64,000 nt of DNA from JBDWFY01 sp039976075 (GTDB lineage: Bacteria > Pseudomonadota > Alphaproteobacteria > Rhizobiales > Stappiaceae): contig JBDWFY010000001.1 in assembly GCA_039976075.1 (NCBI GenBank), positions 1,447,296 to 1,511,295 of the forward strand, given 5' to 3'. The first letter of the stretch is position 1; each line of letters begins with the position of its first letter. The translations under genes were made by a program, and so were the position numbers. Below are positions 31,703 through 40,335 of the stretch, in pieces. Under the pieces are notes generated by a model that worked only from the letters and a program-made list of their open reading frames with translations, ran no database searches and was not told where the DNA came from.

Positions 31703-33715
31703 ATGCAATCCCCGCAATTTCGATTATCGGGAAAATTATTGGGCATACTGCTTCTGCTGGCATGCGCGATCTCTTTCTGGTACCCGGGCAGTCGCGGCGG
31801 ACAGTTGTCAGGTATTGAGGGGCAACTTCTCAATCTGCGATATGAACTCCGAGGGCCGCGCATTCCGCCTGAGGAAATTGTGATCATCGCTATCGATGAT
31901 GCCGCTCTTGCAAACCAAAGTGGCGCGATATTGCCCCGGCAGGATATTGCCCGTCTTGTCAATACCGCCTCCCAGGCCGGAGCAAGAACGATCGGCTTGG
32001 ACTTGCTGTTAATCGGCTCGGGTGGGGATGCGAGTTCAGTAGGTGGTCAGGCGTTGGTGAATGCGCTTTCAGAGCAGGAAAGTACCGTCATTGCAGTGGC
32101 TGCCAGCCCGACAACTGCGCTGCCGGGTTCCACGGCGTCCGATCCATCCCGGACAACTGAATTGCGAGACCTGATTGCACCCAGCTTGTTTAAGGTCGTA
32201 ATCCGAAGCGATGACGACGAAGTACTTCTTCGCAGCATGTCCGCTCCCGACACCATGCTGGTTCCTGCACCGGAATTTATACAAGTTTCCCGTCTTGGTC
32301 ATGTGAATGTCAATCGGGAGTCTGATGGGTCGGTTCGCCATGCTGCCCTGGCATTACCAGTTGGAGATAATCGCTTTTTGCCATCACTGCCTTTGATCAC
32401 CCTGCTTCAATACTTCAGGTTCTCTAATAGCGACCTGCAGCTTGCAATTGGTCAATCCGTCCGTATCGGTCCAATGAGCATTCCAACTCGAAACGACGGC
32501 GCTGTGGCCCTGAATTATTACGGCGGGCGCCAGACTTTTACGACGATATCCGCCAGTGACATTCTTGCGAATAAAATATCCCCTGACACCTTGTCAGGGA
32601 AAATTGTGCTGATCGGATCCGATGCGTCAGGGCTTGGCGACAAATATAGTTCACCCTATGCATTGGATTTGGCAGGTGTTGAAGTATTGGCGACCATCAC
32701 CGGCAACCTGATCCAGCAAAAATCGCTCAAGCGCAATGAGACGACCTGGGCGCTGACAGCGCTGCTGGCCTTTCTGTCCGTTGCCATGATCTTCGTTGCG
32801 GCAAACAATCGAAATTCTCTGGTTAGTTTGATGCTGATCGTCCTGACCTGGATCACCATCCTGACCTTTGCGCAATGGGCTTTTGCCAGTGCGGATATCT
32901 GGCTCGACGGCATGACTCTGGTCGCAACTCTCGCTGTTGCTACCCTGGTTGCCATGATCGGTCGCATTCGGACTCTCAAAGGAAGAACCGATCAGCTAGC
33001 AACAGAGCGCGGCAATCTGGCCCGTTACCTGCCGCCGCTTCTGAGCGACGTCCTTGCCCGGTCGGCCCGACCCAGCTTTGATGCCCGCAGTCAGGAAGCA
33101 GTCGTTCTCTTTGTCGATGTCACCGGCTTCACGGCAAGAAGCGAGAAGCTCGGTCCCGAAGGCACTGTCAGTTTCCTGCGCAACATTCACGCAATTTTCG
33201 AAGAGTCCGCCTATGCCAATCAGGGTGTGCTTGAGCAATTTATGGGTGATGGCGCGATGATTATTTTCGGCCTTCCCGAGACCACGGAAAAAGATACGGT
33301 ACATGCGTTGAACTGTGCGGCTTCACTTCTGAGACAAGTGGGGGATCTGAATGAACGCTACGAAGAAACAAATGAAACACCGGTAACCATCCGGATCAGC
33401 ATCAATCGCGGCCCTGTGATAGCCGCCGTGCTAGGCAGCGACCGCCAGGCGACAGCGACCGTTGCCGGCGATACCGTCAATGTTTCAAGCCGACTGCAAG
33501 ACACTGCCAAACAGGCGAATGTCGAGTTGGTTGTTTCTCAGTCAGTCTCTGAAGACGCAGGTCTCATTCTTGGAGAGGCCTTTCAAAACCTGCTGTCGCC
33601 ACTAGGCGAACTGCCTGTCAGAGGGCGTGGTCACGGCATAAAAGTCTGGCAATTACAGCCGAAAAAGAGAGACGCATTTTTGCAGTTTCTCGAGAACCAC
33701 GACACCACTGATTAA
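31703..33715 (+). CDS. CHASE2-domain transmembrane class III cyclase
   Basis: 670 residues. Helix 1 (LLGILLLLACAISFWYP, about 10-30) leads to a periplasmic CHASE2 sensor (about 35-320; ELRGPRIPPEEIVIIAIDDAAL, RQDIARLVNTASQAGARTIGLDLL, VGDNRFLPSLPL, LNYYGGRQTFTTISASDIL, KIVLIGSDASGLGDKYSSPYA). Three helices follow at 345-420, then the cyclase domain (about 445-650). Metal sites are FVDVTGFTA and FMGDGAMIIF; the nucleotide segment is ATATVAGDTVNVSSRLQ. The Lys normally before FMGD is not seen, so substrate choice (ATP or GTP) is unsure. The stop overlaps the convergent pccB end by four bases. Forms an operon with the FecR gene. Confidence 0.92.
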   Translation: MQSPQFRLSGKLLGILLLLACAISFWYPGSRGGQLSGIEGQLLNLRYELRGPRIPPEEIVIIAIDDAALANQSGAILPRQDIARLVNTASQAGARTIGLDLLLIGSGGDASSVGGQALVNALSEQESTVIAVAASPTTALPGSTASDPSRTTELRDLIAPSLFKVVIRSDDDEVLLRSMSAPDTMLVPAPEFIQVSRLGHVNVNRESDGSVRHAALALPVGDNRFLPSLPLITLLQYFRFSNSDLQLAIGQSVRIGPMSIPTRNDGAVALNYYGGRQTFTTISASDILANKISPDTLSGKIVLIGSDASGLGDKYSSPYALDLAGVEVLATITGNLIQQKSLKRNETTWALTALLAFLSVAMIFVAANNRNSLVSLMLIVLTWITILTFAQWAFASADIWLDGMTLVATLAVATLVAMIGRIRTLKGRTDQLATERGNLARYLPPLLSDVLARSARPSFDARSQEAVVLFVDVTGFTARSEKLGPEGTVSFLRNIHAIFEESAYANQGVLEQFMGDGAMIIFGLPETTEKDTVHALNCAASLLRQVGDLNERYEETNETPVTIRISINRGPVIAAVLGSDRQATATVAGDTVNVSSRLQDTAKQANVELVVSQSVSEDAGLILGEAFQNLLSPLGELPVRGRGHGIKVWQLQPKKRDAFLQFLENHDTTD

Positions 33716-35244
33716 AGCGGAATATTATCGTGCTTTTTCCAGGGGTTTTCTTCCTGCTTGTTTCGCAGAAGCGCAAGCGCGCGTGAAACGCGGCGCCTGG
33801 TAGAGTGCGGCAGGATTACTTCGTCTATATAGCCTCGCTCTGCAGCCACAAACGGATTGGCAAAACGGCTTTCATAGTCGCGCGTTCTTTCCTCGATTTT
33901 ATCCCGATCTTCGAGTTCACTTCTGTAGAGTATCTCAACTGCACCCTTGGCACCCATCACTGCGATTTCAGCACTGGGCCAGGCGTAATTGATGTCCCCC
34001 CTGATATGCTTTGAACTCATCACATCGTAGGCGCCACCATAAGCCTTGCGTGTGATGACCGTTATTTTCGGTACCGTTGCTTCGGCATAGGCAAACAACA
34101 ATTTAGCGCCATGTTTGATCAGGCCGCCATATTCCTGTGCCGTGCCGGGCAGAAAGCCCGGCACATCAACGAATGTAACCAGCGGGATATTGAAACAATC
34201 ACAAAAACGGACGAACCGTGCTGCCTTCCGGCTGGCATCGGAATCAAGGACGCCTGCCAACGCCATCGGCTGATTGGCGACAAATCCAACTGTCCGCCCT
34301 TCTATGCGACCAAAGCCCGTGATGATATTGCCTGCAAAACTCGGCTGTATCTCAAAGAAACGACCTTCATCGCTCGTCTTGAGGATCAGCTCTTTCATAT
34401 CATAAGGCTTGTTTGGGTTCTCAGGTACGAGAGTATCGAGGCTGTTATCAACGCGGCTGGGATCATCGTACGTCGTCAATTCTGGCAAATCCGCCTGATT
34501 GTTCATGGGCAGAAAATCGATCAAGCGTCGCATATCGATCAACGCTTCAACATCATTGTCGTACGCGCCATCAGCGATTGAAGATTTGGTCGTATGGATG
34601 GAAGCGCCGCCGAGTTCTTCTGCTGTCACAGTTTCATTCGTCACCGTTTTCACGACATCGGGACCGGTAACAAACATATAGCTCGTATCCCGGACCATAA
34701 AGATGAAGTCAGTCATTGCCGGTGAATAGACATCACCGCCGGCGCACGGTCCCATAATCAGCGAAATCTGCGGAATAACCCCCGAAGCCAGAACGTTACG
34801 TTGAAAAACTTCGCCATACCCTCCAAGCGCTGCCACCCCTTCCTGAATGCGGGCGCCACCTGCATCAAACAACCCGATTATGGGGGCCCGGTTCTTCAGG
34901 GCCATATCCTGAATTTTAATGATCTTCTGGGCATGGGTTTCCGAGAGAGACCCGCCGAAAACCGTAAAATCCTTCGCAAACACATAAACGATCCGACCGT
35001 TGATTGTGCCCCATCCGGTAACTACCCCATCGCCGGGGATCGTCTTGCTTTCCATGCCGAAGTCTGTACAGCGATGCTCGATGAACATGTCGTATTCTTC
35101 GAATGACCCTTCATCCAGAAGCACATCCAACCGTTCACGTGCCGTCAGCTTGCCCCGTTTGTGTTGAGCATCGATACGAGGCTGACCACCACCCAGACGC
35201 GCCGTCTCACGGCGTTTTTCCAGTTCGACAAGGATTTCCTTCAT
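33712..35244 (-). CDS. pccB: propionyl-CoA carboxylase beta subunit (carboxyltransferase)
   Basis: 510 residues from the ATG at 35244, with GGAGG eight bases upstream; an extended frame to 35262 is rejected on that basis. N- and C-terminal crotonase-fold halves are both complete: GDGVVTGWGTINGRIVYVFAKDFTVFGGSL, GLFDAGGARIQEGV, LIMGPCAGGDVYSPAMTDFIFMV, then GFGRIEGRTVGFVANQPM, FVDVPGFLPGTAQEYGGLIKHGAKLLFAYAEATVPKITVI and the oxyanion region KAYGGAYDVMSSKH. Transfers carboxyl from biotin-PccA to propionyl-CoA. It lies 6 kb from pccA on the same strand. Confidence 0.94.
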   Translation of the reverse strand: MKEILVELEKRRETARLGGGQPRIDAQHKRGKLTARERLDVLLDEGSFEEYDMFIEHRCTDFGMESKTIPGDGVVTGWGTINGRIVYVFAKDFTVFGGSLSETHAQKIIKIQDMALKNRAPIIGLFDAGGARIQEGVAALGGYGEVFQRNVLASGVIPQISLIMGPCAGGDVYSPAMTDFIFMVRDTSYMFVTGPDVVKTVTNETVTAEELGGASIHTTKSSIADGAYDNDVEALIDMRRLIDFLPMNNQADLPELTTYDDPSRVDNSLDTLVPENPNKPYDMKELILKTSDEGRFFEIQPSFAGNIITGFGRIEGRTVGFVANQPMALAGVLDSDASRKAARFVRFCDCFNIPLVTFVDVPGFLPGTAQEYGGLIKHGAKLLFAYAEATVPKITVITRKAYGGAYDVMSSKHIRGDINYAWPSAEIAVMGAKGAVEILYRSELEDRDKIEERTRDYESRFANPFVAAERGYIDEVILPHSTRRRVSRALALLRNKQEENPWKKHDNIPL

Positions 35245-35366
35245 CGCGCAGTCCTCCAGCAAATTTATTGGTGGTCAACAGTCTCCATGACGCGCTCATA
35301 CCATGCTCGCGTCCGGTGAGGAAAGTTCGCCCTTGGAGGGAGCAACGCGATCTCTCACGCAAAAAT

Positions 35367-35383
35367 TGCCTAAAATTTAGGCA
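35367..35383. promoter_or_regulatory. 17-base palindrome, operator candidate (copy 2)
   Basis: TGCCTAAAATTTAGGCA is symmetric around its central base. It lies 79 bases upstream of the ATP-grasp gene and 123 bases upstream of the divergent pccB start. The core matches the palindrome at 29676-29691. Confidence 0.55.
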
Positions 35384-35461
35384 GTTACAAACTTGTTTTT
35401 GTACTTCCCCTGCACGGCTGGCTTTGCAATGCTGTGAGTAAGCAACAAGGGACAGTTGGCA

Positions 35462-36889
35462 ATGTCGTCAGAGGAAACCAATATTTTCAATGAGATGCTC
35501 AGCGCCAATGGCAATGTTCGATCACCTTACAGCCAATTGGGCGAATGGCTGGAAAATCAGGACAAAGGTTTTTTAGGGCGAAAGCAACGTGAAGCCGAAA
35601 TCATGTTCAAGCGGCTGGGTATCACCTTTGCCGTCTATGGTGCAGGCGAAGCAACCGAACGGCTCATCCCCTTTGATGTTGTTCCACGCATCATAAGCGC
35701 GTCGGAATGGCGCAAATTATCTGCTGGCATCGAACAACGTGTTCGCGCGTTGAACGCCTTTATCCACGACATCTACCACAGACAGGAAATAATCCGGGCA
35801 GGACGCATTCCTGCAGAACTGGTCATTCAAAATGAGGCGTTTCTTCCCGAAATGATCGGGCATACTCCGGCAAGGAAAGTCTACGCTCACATTATCGGAA
35901 CTGACATCGTCCGCGTCAGCCCAAATCAGTTTTATGTTCTCGAAGACAATACGCGAACACCCTCAGGCGTTTCATACATGCTGGAAAACCGGGAAACCAT
36001 GATGCACATGTTCCCCGATCTATTCCATCAGCACAGGGTTGCGCCGATAGAGCACTATCCTGAACTGCTGCGGCAGACACTCACCAGCGTCGCGCCCGCA
36101 AAAAACCGAGAAGATCCCACTATCGTCGTGCTCACACCGGGCATCTACAATTCCGCTTATTTTGAACACGCCTTTCTGGCCGACCAGATGGGTGTTGACC
36201 TGGTTGAGGGTCGAGACCTTTATGTCGATGGCGGCTATGTCTATAAACGAACGACGCAGGAGCCTGAGCGTGTCGATGTGGTTTATCGACGGGTTGATGA
36301 TGCGTTCCTGGATCCCCTCACCTTCAATCCAGATTCCGCGCTTGGCGTCCCCGGTATTTTTGATGTTTATCGCGCGGGTAACATCACCATCACTAATGCA
36401 CCGGGCACAGGCATCGCCGATGACAAGGCAATCTACACGTATGTTCCTGATATCATAGAGTTCTATACAGGGCAGAAACCCATTCTGCAGAACGTACCAA
36501 CATGGAATTGTGCCAACCCTGATGAGTTCGCCTATGTAATCGAACACCTGCCCGAGCTCGTTGTAAAAGAGGTTCACGGCTCAGGTGGCTATGGCATGCT
36601 GATCGGTCCCACCTCCTCCAAAAGGGAAATCAGTGAGTTCAGCAAGAAACTGCAAGCCAATCCCAGCAATTACATTGCTCAACCAACTCTGGCACTTTCG
36701 GCCTGTCCAACGCTGACACGCAGCGGTATTGCCCCCCGCCACGTCGATCTCAGACCATTCGTTCTCGTCGGCGATCAAGTACGGATTACACCCGGCGGAC
36801 TTACCCGCGTTGCGTTGAAACGGGGCTCGCTCGTGGTCAACTCAAGCCAGGGTGGCGGCACCAAAGACACCTGGGTTCTGGAGGACTGA
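35462..36889 (+). CDS. circularly permuted ATP-grasp protein
   Basis: 475 residues from the ATG at 35462. Belongs to the circularly permuted ATP-grasp type 1 group, predicted peptide or amide ligases. Features: GITFAVYGAGEATERLIPFDVVPR near the start, NEAFLPEM, the FYVLEDNTRTPSGVSYMLENR loop, VVLTPGIYNSAYFEHAFLADQMGVDLVEGRDL, the LVVKEVHGSGGYGMLIGP nucleotide loop and the final RHVDLRPFVLVGD and TRVALKRGSLVVNSSQGGGTKDTWVL. It ends three bases before the alpha-E gene. First gene of the Anbu cluster. Its substrate is unknown. Confidence 0.93.
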   Translation: MSSEETNIFNEMLSANGNVRSPYSQLGEWLENQDKGFLGRKQREAEIMFKRLGITFAVYGAGEATERLIPFDVVPRIISASEWRKLSAGIEQRVRALNAFIHDIYHRQEIIRAGRIPAELVIQNEAFLPEMIGHTPARKVYAHIIGTDIVRVSPNQFYVLEDNTRTPSGVSYMLENRETMMHMFPDLFHQHRVAPIEHYPELLRQTLTSVAPAKNREDPTIVVLTPGIYNSAYFEHAFLADQMGVDLVEGRDLYVDGGYVYKRTTQEPERVDVVYRRVDDAFLDPLTFNPDSALGVPGIFDVYRAGNITITNAPGTGIADDKAIYTYVPDIIEFYTGQKPILQNVPTWNCANPDEFAYVIEHLPELVVKEVHGSGGYGMLIGPTSSKREISEFSKKLQANPSNYIAQPTLALSACPTLTRSGIAPRHVDLRPFVLVGDQVRITPGGLTRVALKRGSLVVNSSQGGGTKDTWVLED

Positions 36890-36892
36890 GCC

Positions 36893-37840
36893 ATGCTGGG
36901 AAGAACCGCCGCATCCCTGTTCTGGCTGTGCCGCCAGATTGAACGATCAGAGAACCTCGCTCGTTTGCTTGATGTTGGATATCGCGTGGCCATGCTTCCT
37001 TCCAGCGGCGAAGGCCACCGTGAAGAATGGCGGTCAACTCTGATCAGTGCTGGTTGCGAAGAGGGTTTCAGAGAGAAATACGACGAGCTGACTGAGCGCG
37101 CTGCGATCAACTACATGTTGTTCGACATGGATAATAGCGGTTCAATCCGCTGCTGCTTACACGCCGCCCGTAACAATGCCAAAGCGGTCCGGACTGCCCT
37201 GACTTCGGAAATGTGGGAAAGTCTCAACACAACATGGTTGGAATTTTCTGAGTTACGCGCCCAGAACATGACCTCGAACCGTCTGCCGGAAGTGCTCAGT
37301 TGGATAAAGCAGCGATCCATGTTGTTCCGTGGTGCAATGCTGGGAACCATGCTGCGTGATGATACCTATTACTTCAGCCAACTCGGCGCTTTTATGGAAC
37401 GCGGCGACAACACCGCCCGCATCCTCGATGTCAAATATCACCTTCTTCTGCCGGATAATGAAATCGTTGGCGGCGGCGTTGATCGATATCAGTGGTCGGC
37501 TATCTTGCGGAGTGTGTCCGCTCATCGATCCTACCGCTGGGTTTATGGCGACAAGGCCAATCAGCCCTGGTACGTCGCCGAATTCATGATGCTCAACCAG
37601 ATCATGCCCAGATCACTGGTCCATTGTTACAGTTGGATCACCGAAAGCCTGCTTGGCATCGAGAATTTGTACCAGGAAAAATCCCAGTCAGCAGCGGTTG
37701 CCAGCGATCTTTTCCAGAAGCTGCGAACCAGCAAGATGGACGATATCTTCGCAGACGGTTTACACGAATTCCTGACAGAATTTCTCGTCAGTCAAAACGG
37801 TCTGTCCAGTCAGATCGCGGAAGACTACCATTTTTATTGA
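36893..37840 (+). CDS. alpha-E domain protein (DUF403)
   Basis: 315 residues, all-helical protein of the alpha-E family, regularly encoded beside the permuted ATP-grasp ligase. The opening MLGRTAASLFWLCRQIERSENLARLLDVGYR is diagnostic, as are MDNSGSIRCCLHAARNNAKAVRTAL, RGAMLGTMLRDDTYYFSQLGAFMERGDNTARILDVKY, and VAEFMMLNQIMPRSLVHCY. Two related conserved blocks with the ERxDNxAR pattern are visible, which suggests internal duplication. It probably partners the ligase as a second or regulatory subunit. Direct three-base spacing to the upstream gene argues for coupling. Confidence 0.93.
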   Translation: MLGRTAASLFWLCRQIERSENLARLLDVGYRVAMLPSSGEGHREEWRSTLISAGCEEGFREKYDELTERAAINYMLFDMDNSGSIRCCLHAARNNAKAVRTALTSEMWESLNTTWLEFSELRAQNMTSNRLPEVLSWIKQRSMLFRGAMLGTMLRDDTYYFSQLGAFMERGDNTARILDVKYHLLLPDNEIVGGGVDRYQWSAILRSVSAHRSYRWVYGDKANQPWYVAEFMMLNQIMPRSLVHCYSWITESLLGIENLYQEKSQSAAVASDLFQKLRTSKMDDIFADGLHEFLTEFLVSQNGLSSQIAEDYHFY

Positions 37841-37867
37841 TCTGCTCGTACAAGAAGTAAGTGTCTC

Positions 37868-38680
37868 ATGCAGCTTTCAGTTATTCATAAAACCCAGTAC
37901 CACTACTCATCGCCGCTCACTCAGGCCCTGCAGCAGCTTCGATTGACTCCAACCGATAGCCCCGGCCAAAAAGTTTCCAACTGGCGGATTTCCATGCCTG
38001 GCATTGAAAATGCGCTTCAATTCAATGACGCGTTTGGCAATATCACGCATCTGGTTTCGCTTAACCCGAACGCCGACATATTGACGATAGAAGCCTCCGG
38101 CGACGTGGAAACAACCGACCTGAGCGGTGTTTTGGGTAAAATGCCGGGGTCCGTTCCAGCGCGGGTGTTCTGCCGAAAAACTGATTTGACTGGGGATAAT
38201 GCGGGAATTCGAAAACTGGCTGGTGTCATGGACAAAGAAGACAACCTGATTGCCGGTTTACACGCATTAATGCAATCGGTCCGAGAAACGGTATCCTACA
38301 AGGTTGGGGTGACTGAAACCCACACTCCAGCTGCCGACGCTCTTTCAAGGGGCGAAGGAGTCTGTCAGGACCATGCCCACATATTTATTTCCGCTGTACG
38401 GCATAAAGGACTGCCCGCTCGATATGTATCGGGATATCTGCTTGTCGATGAAGTCGATACATCGGAAGCTCACCATGCTTGGGCTGAAGTCTGTTTACCG
38501 GACCTTGGCTGGGTCGGGTTTGATGTTTCCAACGGCGTAAGTCCCACGGATCAGCACATCAGATTGTCCACAGGGTTGGACTCACGCTCCGCGGCACCCA
38601 TTCGCGGTGTTCGTTGGGGTGGCACCGAGGAAAAGCTTGAAGTGCAGGTTGACGTTGCACAAGGCGCAGCTCAACAGTAA
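37868..38680 (+). CDS. transglutaminase-like cysteine peptidase
   Basis: 270 residues. The N-terminal beta region (1-115; LSVIHKTQYHYSSPLTQALQQLRLTP) is the bacterial transglutaminase N-domain. The catalytic triad of the transglutaminase core is intact: Cys166 in GEGVCQDHAHIF, His203 in AHHAWAEVCLP and Asp219 in GFDVSNG. No signal peptide is seen, so it acts in the cytosol. In related operons it accompanies the ATP-grasp ligase and alpha-E protein; it might hydrolyse or transfer the amide product. Starts 27 bases after the alpha-E gene. Confidence 0.92.
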   Translation: MQLSVIHKTQYHYSSPLTQALQQLRLTPTDSPGQKVSNWRISMPGIENALQFNDAFGNITHLVSLNPNADILTIEASGDVETTDLSGVLGKMPGSVPARVFCRKTDLTGDNAGIRKLAGVMDKEDNLIAGLHALMQSVRETVSYKVGVTETHTPAADALSRGEGVCQDHAHIFISAVRHKGLPARYVSGYLLVDEVDTSEAHHAWAEVCLPDLGWVGFDVSNGVSPTDQHIRLSTGLDSRSAAPIRGVRWGGTEEKLEVQVDVAQGAAQQ

Positions 38681-38750
38681 ATAGGGTGCTGAAAACATGT
38701 CTGATTCTCCGGTGGGGCCAACGACCGGAGTTATTGATACCGGGGACTAC

Positions 38751-39482
38751 ATGACATATTGCGTTGGGCTGAAGCTCGATCGCGGGCTTGTATTTGGGGC
38801 TGACACCAGAACCAACGCAGGTCTGGACAACATCGCCAAATTCAAAAAAATGCACGTTTGGGAAAACCAGGGCGACCGCGTCCTTGTCCTGCTGTCGGCT
38901 GGCAATCTTGCTGTTACACAGGCAGTCATCAGCAGTTTGGACGAACATCTTAATAATGCCGACGAGGATGATGAGACGCTGATGAGCGTCAAAACAATGT
39001 TTCAGGCGGCACGCGTGGTAGGGCGGGCGACCCGAGAAGTTCGGGAGATAGATGGAGACGCGCTCGCTGCCAATTCAGAGAGTTTTTCCGTTTCATTTAT
39101 ATTGGGTGGGCAAATCAAAGGGGAAGAACCTCGTCTTTTCCAGATATATCCCGCAGGAAATTTCATTGAAGCGAGTGACGAAACCACGTACTTTCAGATC
39201 GGTGAGCACAAATACGGCAAACCCATATTGGACCGCGTTTCACGCGACGACATGCGACTTGGGCAAGCCGCAAAACTAGTGTTGCTGTCGTTTGATTCCA
39301 CCTTGCGTTCAAATCTTTCCGTCGGCATGCCGATCGATTTGCTGCTCTATAATGAGGGCACTTTTCAGATCACCCGTCAAACCAGGATTGAACGAGATGA
39401 TCCCTATTTCCGGAAACTTTCGCAGGATTGGTCCGATGCGCTTACGGATGCGGTCAGCAGAATGGACGACTTCGACGTTTAG
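38751..39482 (+). CDS. Anbu, ancestral beta-subunit proteasome-like protease
   Basis: N-terminal nucleophile hydrolase. From the ATG at 38751 the protein begins MTYCVG: after removal of Met, Thr1 is the nucleophile, with Asp17 (ADTRTNAG) and Lys31/32 (FKKMHVW) in the usual places. 243 residues, typical of Anbu. An ATG at 38697 would place an 18-residue stretch in front of Thr1; either a spurious extension or a propeptide. Other conserved parts are VLVLLSAGNLAVTQAV, FSVSFILGGQIKGEEPRLFQIYPAGNFIEA and the GEHKYGKPILDR segment. Last gene of the cluster with ATP-grasp, alpha-E and transglutaminase. Natural substrate unknown. Confidence 0.93.
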   Translation: MTYCVGLKLDRGLVFGADTRTNAGLDNIAKFKKMHVWENQGDRVLVLLSAGNLAVTQAVISSLDEHLNNADEDDETLMSVKTMFQAARVVGRATREVREIDGDALAANSESFSVSFILGGQIKGEEPRLFQIYPAGNFIEASDETTYFQIGEHKYGKPILDRVSRDDMRLGQAAKLVLLSFDSTLRSNLSVGMPIDLLLYNEGTFQITRQTRIERDDPYFRKLSQDWSDALTDAVSRMDDFDV

Positions 39483-39546
39483 ATTCGAACCAAAAAAGTC
39501 CACCGGACAGTGAGTTCCAAACCTGGGCATTCCAACACGTTACCAT

Positions 39547-40335
39547 TCAAGAGCATAGAATTATCGCAGCGGCGTCAAAGTCGTTACGCTTATAAGCCCG
39601 AACACGTTTGGCTTCATCGTCCTCGCCCCATCTTTCGATATTCCAGTCATCATCCACGTGAGCGGCCTGCCATATCTCCGCCGGTGTTTTGCCGTGATGG
39701 GAGAGCGTCAACGCCAGCAAGACCGAGCCGGTAATGCTGGTCACTGTATGAAGTGCGGACAATGCAATCGGATCATATTGGTCCAGCGTTGCGCGAATTG
39801 TTTCCAGCATTTCTTTGGATTGCTCGACAAACATCACCCCTTCGGCCAGCTGAAAGCGCGCGCCAAGATTTTCTTCAACCCAGCTCAGTACCGGATCCCA
39901 GTGCTGTCTTTGACGTTCGCACAAACCATGAGGACCGCTGGCGCGATAACAAAGCAAATCTGTACCCGCATATCCGCCGATTTCGTCGGCGACAGCATCC
40001 ATCGTCTGTGCAACTCCGTCCAACGCTGAGTTGACGATACGTGTCAGCGGCATGGTGGCGGGATCAATATGGACCTGTTGTGCATTCCATTCTTCAACCA
40101 GACCATCAGCGACGGCCTCGGCTGCAACGCTCATGATTTTTCGAGCCGGTGTACGAATGGGTTTACCATCCAGCAGGGTAACAAACCCTACATCTCGCAT
40201 TTCTGAAGTCACATTCTTGTAGAACCGTTTTGGCAGGACCGGTTTCATTGAATCCGCTGCTTTTCGCATCGGATCTTCCCGAACGCTTTTACCGCCCGCC
40301 TCAACATTCCCAAGCAAATCACGCACAGCCGTCAC
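39547..40335 (-). CDS. ATP12-type F1-ATPase assembly chaperone
   Basis: 262 residues, ATP12 family; in mitochondria ATP12 binds the F1 alpha subunit before assembly, and many alphaproteobacteria carry a homologue. Motifs: PKRFYKNVTSEMRDVGFVTLLDGKPIRTPARK, VADGLVEEWNAQQVHIDPATMPLTRIVNSALDGV, CYRASGPHGLCERQRQHWDPVLSWVEENLGARF and LSALHTVTSITGSVLLALTLSHHGKTPAEIWQAAHVDDDWNIERWGEDDEA. Start GTG overlaps the HAD stop by four bases, so the two are coupled. Role in F-ATPase assembly is inferred by homology. Confidence 0.93.
   Translation of the reverse strand: MTAVRDLLGNVEAGGKSVREDPMRKAADSMKPVLPKRFYKNVTSEMRDVGFVTLLDGKPIRTPARKIMSVAAEAVADGLVEEWNAQQVHIDPATMPLTRIVNSALDGVAQTMDAVADEIGGYAGTDLLCYRASGPHGLCERQRQHWDPVLSWVEENLGARFQLAEGVMFVEQSKEMLETIRATLDQYDPIALSALHTVTSITGSVLLALTLSHHGKTPAEIWQAAHVDDDWNIERWGEDDEAKRVRAYKRNDFDAAAIILCS

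Noticed and set aside
38697..38750. 18-residue leader before the Anbu Thr1
   Set aside because: Anbu proteins normally begin Met-Thr. A propeptide cannot be excluded, but the ATG at 38751 has a G-rich upstream signal and gives the usual N-terminus.
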